Made by a program: the position numbers and the translations under genes. Shown in pieces: positions 35,511 to 40,087 of a DNA stretch of 40,087 bases. Numbering within the stretch: position 1 is the first letter of the stretch; the number at the start of each line of letters is the position of its first letter. Below the pieces are notes generated by a model. It did no database searches, was not told where the DNA came from, and saw only the letters and a program-made list of their open reading frames with translations. Source of the stretch: an uncultured Clostridia bacterium (GTDB lineage: Bacteria; Bacillota; Clostridia; Christensenellales; CAG-314); NCBI GenBank assembly GCA_947630425.1, contig CANRHN010000012.1, positions 1-40,087 on the forward strand. Direction: 5' to 3'.

Positions 35511-38025
35511 AAAGCGTTGCTCCTTCCTCCGTTTCCACCGTGAGCGGACACAGCAGTTGAACGACGTTTTCCATTTGCTCCTTGAGCAATTTTTTTACCG
35601 TTTCCGCTTCCTCGGGGTAACAGTCCACAATCAGCTCGTCGTGTATCTGCAACACAATTTTGCTTTTGAGATTTTGTTTGCGCATCGCCTCATCGACGTG
35701 CAGCATGGCAATTTTCATTATGTCCGCCGCGCTTCCCTGCAATGGCATGTTCATTGCCGCCCGTTCGCCGAAGGCGCGCAGATTGTAGTTGCCGCTTTTC
35801 AGCTCGGGGATCACTCTTCTTCTGCCCGTGAGCGTTGTCACGTAGCCATCCTTTTTTGCCTGTTCCACACTGCCGTCAAGGTAGCTCTTGATGGTGGGAA
35901 AACGCTGAAAGTACAAGTTGATATATTCGTGCGCCTTGCGCAGGGACAAATTTACGTTTTGACTCAAGCCGAAGTCGGAAATGCCGTAAATTATGCCAAA
36001 ATTGACCGCTTTTGCCATTCGGCGCATGTCGGAATTGACCAATTCGGCAGGAATACCCATCAGCTCCGACGCCACGCGGCGGTGAATGTCCTCTCCCTTG
36101 CGGAAACTGTCCAACAAATTTTCGTCCTTGCTGAATGCCGCAAGCAGTCTCAACTCTATTTGCGAGTAGTCCGCGCCCACAAACACTCCGTACTTGGAAA
36201 CGAACAGCTTGCGTATTTCCTTGCCGACGTCGCTGCGAATGGGAATGTTTTGCAAATTGGGGTCGCTGCTGCTGAGACGTCCCGTAGAGGTGAGCGTCTG
36301 ATTGAATGTTGTGTGTACCAAACCGCGCTTGATGAGCGGTCTCAAACCGTCCAAGTAGGTAAACAGCAGCTTGGACGTTTGGCGGTACAGCAAAATTTGC
36401 TCCACTATGGGGTGTTTGTCTACAAGTTTTTCGAGTACGTCGTTGCCCGTGGAGTAGCCGCGTTGGTTCTTTTTGCCGTGGGGAAGTTCCAACTTGTCGA
36501 AAAGAATTTTTTGAAGCTGCATCGGACTGTTGATGTTGAAAGTTTCTCCCGCCAATTCGTAGATGCGCGCGGTGACGCCGTCCAACTGCGCGTGCAGTTC
36601 CGCAGACATTTTGTCAAGCAACGGGACGTCCACCTTGACGCCCTCCGTTTCCATGCGGTAGAGCAAATTGGAAAGGGGCAATTCCACTTCCCAATAGAGT
36701 TTTTCCACCCCATGTTGCGTTAATTGCTCTTTCAACCTGCTTGCAAGGGCAAAAATTGCCGCGCCGAGCTGCTCGTAACCGTTGGCTGTGGCAAGGCTTT
36801 GAACGTCCTTGTAAGCACGGTACTCCACCAAATACTGCATCAAACACACGTCATAGCGAACGTTGTTAAGCTCCGCCCCCTGTTGCTCCAGTAGGTGCTT
36901 GAGAGCCTTGCCGTCGTAGACGGCTTTGGGGGCGTCGCTTGCAAGCAAGGGCTTAAGCACTTCCCACACCGCCTCGCTCGTCAATTCGTCCAAAAAGCTG
37001 TCCGACGGCACAACAGTATACTGCAAAGCGTCGTTGCAGCTCAAAATGATGTTTTTGCCGTCAAAGTAAAAGGCAAAGTAGGGAGCAGTCGCCATCATTT
37101 CCACCGCTTCCTTCAGCTGCGGCAGAGTGCGTATCTCCACCGTTTGCACCTGCACGGCGGCGGCAGCTTCGCTTTCGTCGAATATAAGACGGTTCATTAT
37201 GGAACGGAATTGTAATTGCTCGAACTGCCTTTTCGTTTCCGCATTGAACACGGGCAGCGAAGCGGACTCCAAATCAAAGTCCACGTCCGCGTCGGTGACA
37301 ATCGTCGCCAACTTTTTGCTTACGTAAGCCATTTCCCGTCCTTCTGTCAGCTTGTCGCGCAACGCGCCCTTTACCTCGTCTACGTGAGCAAACAGCGCGT
37401 CTATGTCTCCGTACTTGCTCAACAGCGTCATCGCCGTTTTGTCACCCACGCCTTTTACGCCCGGAATGTTGTCCGAAGTGTCGCCTCGCAACGCTTTGTA
37501 CTCAATTACCTGCGCGGGGGTAAGGTCGTAGTTGGTTTTCAGAACTTCAAGGTCCACCGCCTCCACCTCCGTCACGCCCTTTTTGGTGAGCAAAACGGTG
37601 GTTTTGTCGGAAACAAGCTGTAACATGTCGCGGTCGCCGGAAACAATAAAGCTGTCCCCGTCGAAGGCAAGAGAAATCGTCCCGATGATGTCGTCCGCCT
37701 CAACGCCCGCCTTTTCCGCCACCTCAACGCGCATTGCGGCAAGCAAATCGTGCAAAAGAGGCAATTGCGCGGCAAGGTCGTCCGGCATTCCGTGACGGTT
37801 GGCTTTGTACTCGGGGTAAATGTCTTTGCGGAAATTGTGCCCGTGCTTGTCGAATGCCACAATGAGCTTGTCCGGCTTGAGGTCGGACAGCACCTTCAGC
37901 AAAATGTTGACAAACCCGTACACGGCGTTGACGTTGCGCCCCTGCGTGTCGTTCATCATCGGCAAAGCGAAGTACGCCCTGTTAAGTATGCTGTTGCCAT
38001 CGATAAGAAGTAACTTTTGAGCCAT
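35500..38025 (-). CDS. polA: DNA polymerase I
   Basis: 5'-nuclease domain (LLIDGNSILNRAYFALP) and family A polymerase motifs (DYSQIELRLLAAFS, RRMAKAVNFGIIYGIS, LQIHDELIVD). Confidence 0.98.
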   Translation of the reverse strand: MAQKLLLIDGNSILNRAYFALPMMNDTQGRNVNAVYGFVNILLKVLSDLKPDKLIVAFDKHGHNFRKDIYPEYKANRHGMPDDLAAQLPLLHDLLAAMRVEVAEKAGVEADDIIGTISLAFDGDSFIVSGDRDMLQLVSDKTTVLLTKKGVTEVEAVDLEVLKTNYDLTPAQVIEYKALRGDTSDNIPGVKGVGDKTAMTLLSKYGDIDALFAHVDEVKGALRDKLTEGREMAYVSKKLATIVTDADVDFDLESASLPVFNAETKRQFEQLQFRSIMNRLIFDESEAAAAVQVQTVEIRTLPQLKEAVEMMATAPYFAFYFDGKNIILSCNDALQYTVVPSDSFLDELTSEAVWEVLKPLLASDAPKAVYDGKALKHLLEQQGAELNNVRYDVCLMQYLVEYRAYKDVQSLATANGYEQLGAAIFALASRLKEQLTQHGVEKLYWEVELPLSNLLYRMETEGVKVDVPLLDKMSAELHAQLDGVTARIYELAGETFNINSPMQLQKILFDKLELPHGKKNQRGYSTGNDVLEKLVDKHPIVEQILLYRQTSKLLFTYLDGLRPLIKRGLVHTTFNQTLTSTGRLSSSDPNLQNIPIRSDVGKEIRKLFVSKYGVFVGADYSQIELRLLAAFSKDENLLDSFRKGEDIHRRVASELMGIPAELVNSDMRRMAKAVNFGIIYGISDFGLSQNVNLSLRKAHEYINLYFQRFPTIKSYLDGSVEQAKKDGYVTTLTGRRRVIPELKSGNYNLRAFGERAAMNMPLQGSAADIMKIAMLHVDEAMRKQNLKSKIVLQIHDELIVDCYPEEAETVKKLLKEQMENVVQLLCPLTVETEEGATLYEA

Positions 38026-38147
38026 TTTTCACCTCGCGGCATGCGTTGCCGCACTGTTATTATTCATATTTTACACTATTTCAAGATATTTTACAAGCGT
38101 AAGGGTTACACTTTTTCCCGCTCCCGAAACTCTTCCTCTTACAAAAA

Positions 38148-38175
38148 ACACCGAGAACGAAATCGCTCTCGGCGT
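38148..38175 (-). terminator. Terminator of the LRR lipoprotein gene
   Basis: Minus strand AACGCCGAGAGCGATTTCGTTCTCGGTGTTTTTT. Confidence 0.85.
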
Positions 38176-38209
38176 TGAATTTGTTGTAAAATTCGGTTAC
38201 TTGGTCGAT

Positions 38210-40033
38210 TTATGCAAAAGTGTTGTGATTCCAATTGTAATTCCAGTTATAATTCCAATACTCATCAACGTAAGTTTCCGTGAGATAACGAGCGTTTTGC
38301 TCGGGATCGGACAAGTCGAGCGTCTCGTCGTTCACTTCCCAATGGTCGGTTTTGTCAAAGGTGACGGAGTGCAGGTTTGCACAATCTTTGAACACTTCAC
38401 TTTCAATTTCCACGACAGAAGCGGGAATAGTTATTTGCTCTATCGCCGTGCCTTCAAAAGCGTTGATAAAAATACGTGCCAAGTTTTCCGACAGGGTTAC
38501 GTTTTTAAGATTTGTACACTCCGCAAAGGCATAACCGCCTATTCTTATGAGGGAACTCGGCATTGTTACCGACGTGATGTTTTCGTTGCCGTAAAATGCG
38601 CAGTACTCTATGTACTCCACGCCCTCGGGTACTTCTCCTTGGTCGTTGCCAAAGTAGAGGTAAGTGCCGTCCTTGTTGAGCAACTCGTTGTTGTGCGATT
38701 TGAGCGTGGTATTGCTTTCGCTTACGGTAAGTTCTTTCAAAGCGGTCAACGCGGATAGCTCGCCTTTCACGTCGATCTCCTTTTTTGTTACGCCGGCACC
38801 TAAATGCAGTTTGGCAAGGCTCTTGCAATCATTTACAATACCATCGTATAACTCGTTGTTTGGCATTTCGGGACTGCGTCCCAATTTTGTAACCGTGTCG
38901 GGAATGGTCAACTCGGTGATACCCGTGTTGCCGAATGCGCGCCGATAAATTTCCGTAAGTCCCTCGGGAAGATTTACCTTTGTGAGACCGGTTGCGTTGT
39001 AAAAAGCCTGTCTCCAAATGGTTTTGACGCTCTGCGGCAGCGTCACTTCTCCGCTGAGTTTAAGCGGAGCGTGCAGCAAAACGGACTTGTCCGCATTGTA
39101 CAAAATTCCGTTTGCGTCGGACGAATATGCTGCATTGCCCGCGGCCACTTCGTAACGAGAGAATTTGAAATCCGTGTGGTTGAATTGATTCAGAAATTCA
39201 CCAAGACCATATACATCCGGCGCATAAAACAGCTTCGCAACAGTGGACGATATGTAGATTTTTTCTATGCTTTCTTCCTCGTAGAATGGTGACTCATATT
39301 GCAGTTCATGGACCGCGACCACGCCCTCGTCAAAAACAATTTCCTCTAAAGACGGGCATTGCCAGAACATATAGTCGCTAAGCTCAACTTCTTCGCTTTT
39401 GAAGGTTACCTTTTTGAGTACGGACGACTGCTGGAAAATTTGCGGTCCGAGTTCCGTCGCGTTCGCGGGAATGACAATCTCCTCAAATCCGCTTGCGCCC
39501 AATGCCCATTTTTCTATCGTATGCAACGACTCGGGCAAAGTGAGTTCTTTCAATCCTTCCGTTCCCCAAAGTGCTTGCTGTTCCAACTTGGTTATCGTGG
39601 AGGGAAGATTGATATGTATCAATTTTTCGCAGCCTTCGTAACAAAATGCCGCTTCCCCTATAACGGTGACGTCCGCGCCCTGATAAGTGGCAGGTACGTT
39701 GGCAAATGTGGCAACGTCGGGGTTGGTGACGCCCGTCACGGCATAGGTGTTGTCCTCCAAAAGAGCAAACTCGAATTGAGCTTGCACTTCGGCATAGTCG
39801 CACACTGTACATTCGCCGTTTTCGTCCAACTTGTGAGGCGCAATGTCGGATTTTTCCGAAGTGTGTTCGCAGGTGGCGGCGTGCCAATGGTTGGTGTTGT
39901 CAAACGTCCAACCTTCCGCAAAAGTGTGCATGTGTTCAGGCGGTTCGTCGGGTTTGCAAGCGACAAGCGCAATTGCGGCAACAGCAAACACCATTGCAAA
40001 CAAAATAAGCAAAAGTTTCTTCGATTTGTTCAT
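38210..40033 (-). CDS. BspA-like leucine-rich-repeat lipoprotein
   Basis: MNKSKKLLLILFAMVFAVAAIALVACKPDEPPEH; repeated LRR_5 motifs; RBS AAAGGAG. Confidence 0.9.
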   Translation of the reverse strand: MNKSKKLLLILFAMVFAVAAIALVACKPDEPPEHMHTFAEGWTFDNTNHWHAATCEHTSEKSDIAPHKLDENGECTVCDYAEVQAQFEFALLEDNTYAVTGVTNPDVATFANVPATYQGADVTVIGEAAFCYEGCEKLIHINLPSTITKLEQQALWGTEGLKELTLPESLHTIEKWALGASGFEEIVIPANATELGPQIFQQSSVLKKVTFKSEEVELSDYMFWQCPSLEEIVFDEGVVAVHELQYESPFYEEESIEKIYISSTVAKLFYAPDVYGLGEFLNQFNHTDFKFSRYEVAAGNAAYSSDANGILYNADKSVLLHAPLKLSGEVTLPQSVKTIWRQAFYNATGLTKVNLPEGLTEIYRRAFGNTGITELTIPDTVTKLGRSPEMPNNELYDGIVNDCKSLAKLHLGAGVTKKEIDVKGELSALTALKELTVSESNTTLKSHNNELLNKDGTYLYFGNDQGEVPEGVEYIEYCAFYGNENITSVTMPSSLIRIGGYAFAECTNLKNVTLSENLARIFINAFEGTAIEQITIPASVVEIESEVFKDCANLHSVTFDKTDHWEVNDETLDLSDPEQNARYLTETYVDEYWNYNWNYNWNHNTFA

Positions 40034-40075
40034 GGTTTTTTCTCCTTTGAATTTTTTGTTATAGCAAGTATATCA

Positions 40076-40087
40076 CCCCCCCCCCCC
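40076..40087. repeat. C12 homopolymer at window edge (poly-G on the coding strand of the LRR gene)
   Basis: Read directly; sits 3 nt upstream of a TATACT -10-like box (40067-40072, minus strand). Confidence 0.9.

Noticed and set aside
34680-35543. 287-aa plus-strand ORF spanning antiporter and coaE
   Set aside because: Crosses a promoter/intergenic region and is antisense to two well-supported genes.
35458-36723. 421-aa plus-strand ORF antisense to polA
   Set aside because: No domain recognised and polA on the opposite strand is unambiguous.
35500-38025. Loss of the PolI 3'-5' exonuclease motif as a novelty
   Set aside because: The exo domain lacks the DxE motif, but this is common in Firmicutes PolI and not unusual.

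Overview
The window reads as a 40 kb chromosomal contig from an uncultured, Clostridia-like Firmicute. This is inferred from a clostridial-type rnf operon, sigma-A promoters, BspA-type lipoproteins and an EF-G-like GTPase; no database search was run. The left edge is the 5' end of a 16S rRNA gene (minus strand) and the right edge is a poly-C run, so both edges look like assembly breaks. Main contents, left to right: 16S start with promoter; ASCH protein; EF-G-like GTPase; MurI-like protein without recognisable catalytic cysteines; S20 with a long K/A/P tail; collagen-like/LRR lipoprotein with near-identical internal repeats; XRE regulator; tRNA-Thr(CGU); repeat island A; YhhN protein; amino-acid ABC transporter behind a lysine riboswitch with two serial terminators; GIY-YIG-like protein; TetR-controlled ABC exporter; OlsB-like N-acyltransferase; AmaP-like protein; three-gene ABC-2 exporter; two paralogous mini-XRE regulators flanking a DUF1292 gene and a membrane protein whose promoter spacer holds a perfect palindrome; repeat island B; S41 protease; orphan ABC ATPase; YfbR-like HD hydrolase; complete rnfCDGEAB with an RnfG carrying two FMN-attachment-like motifs; repeat island C; CPA2 antiporter with a translationally coupled 57-aa ORF; coaE; polA; and a second BspA-like LRR lipoprotein with a poly-G tract next to its -10 box. 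The strongest candidates for something undescribed are a composite structured repeat (three ~70-90 nt units plus a capping hairpin) found twice in the same order at the 3' ends of minus-strand genes, the tandem-motif RnfG, and the promoter-embedded operators.
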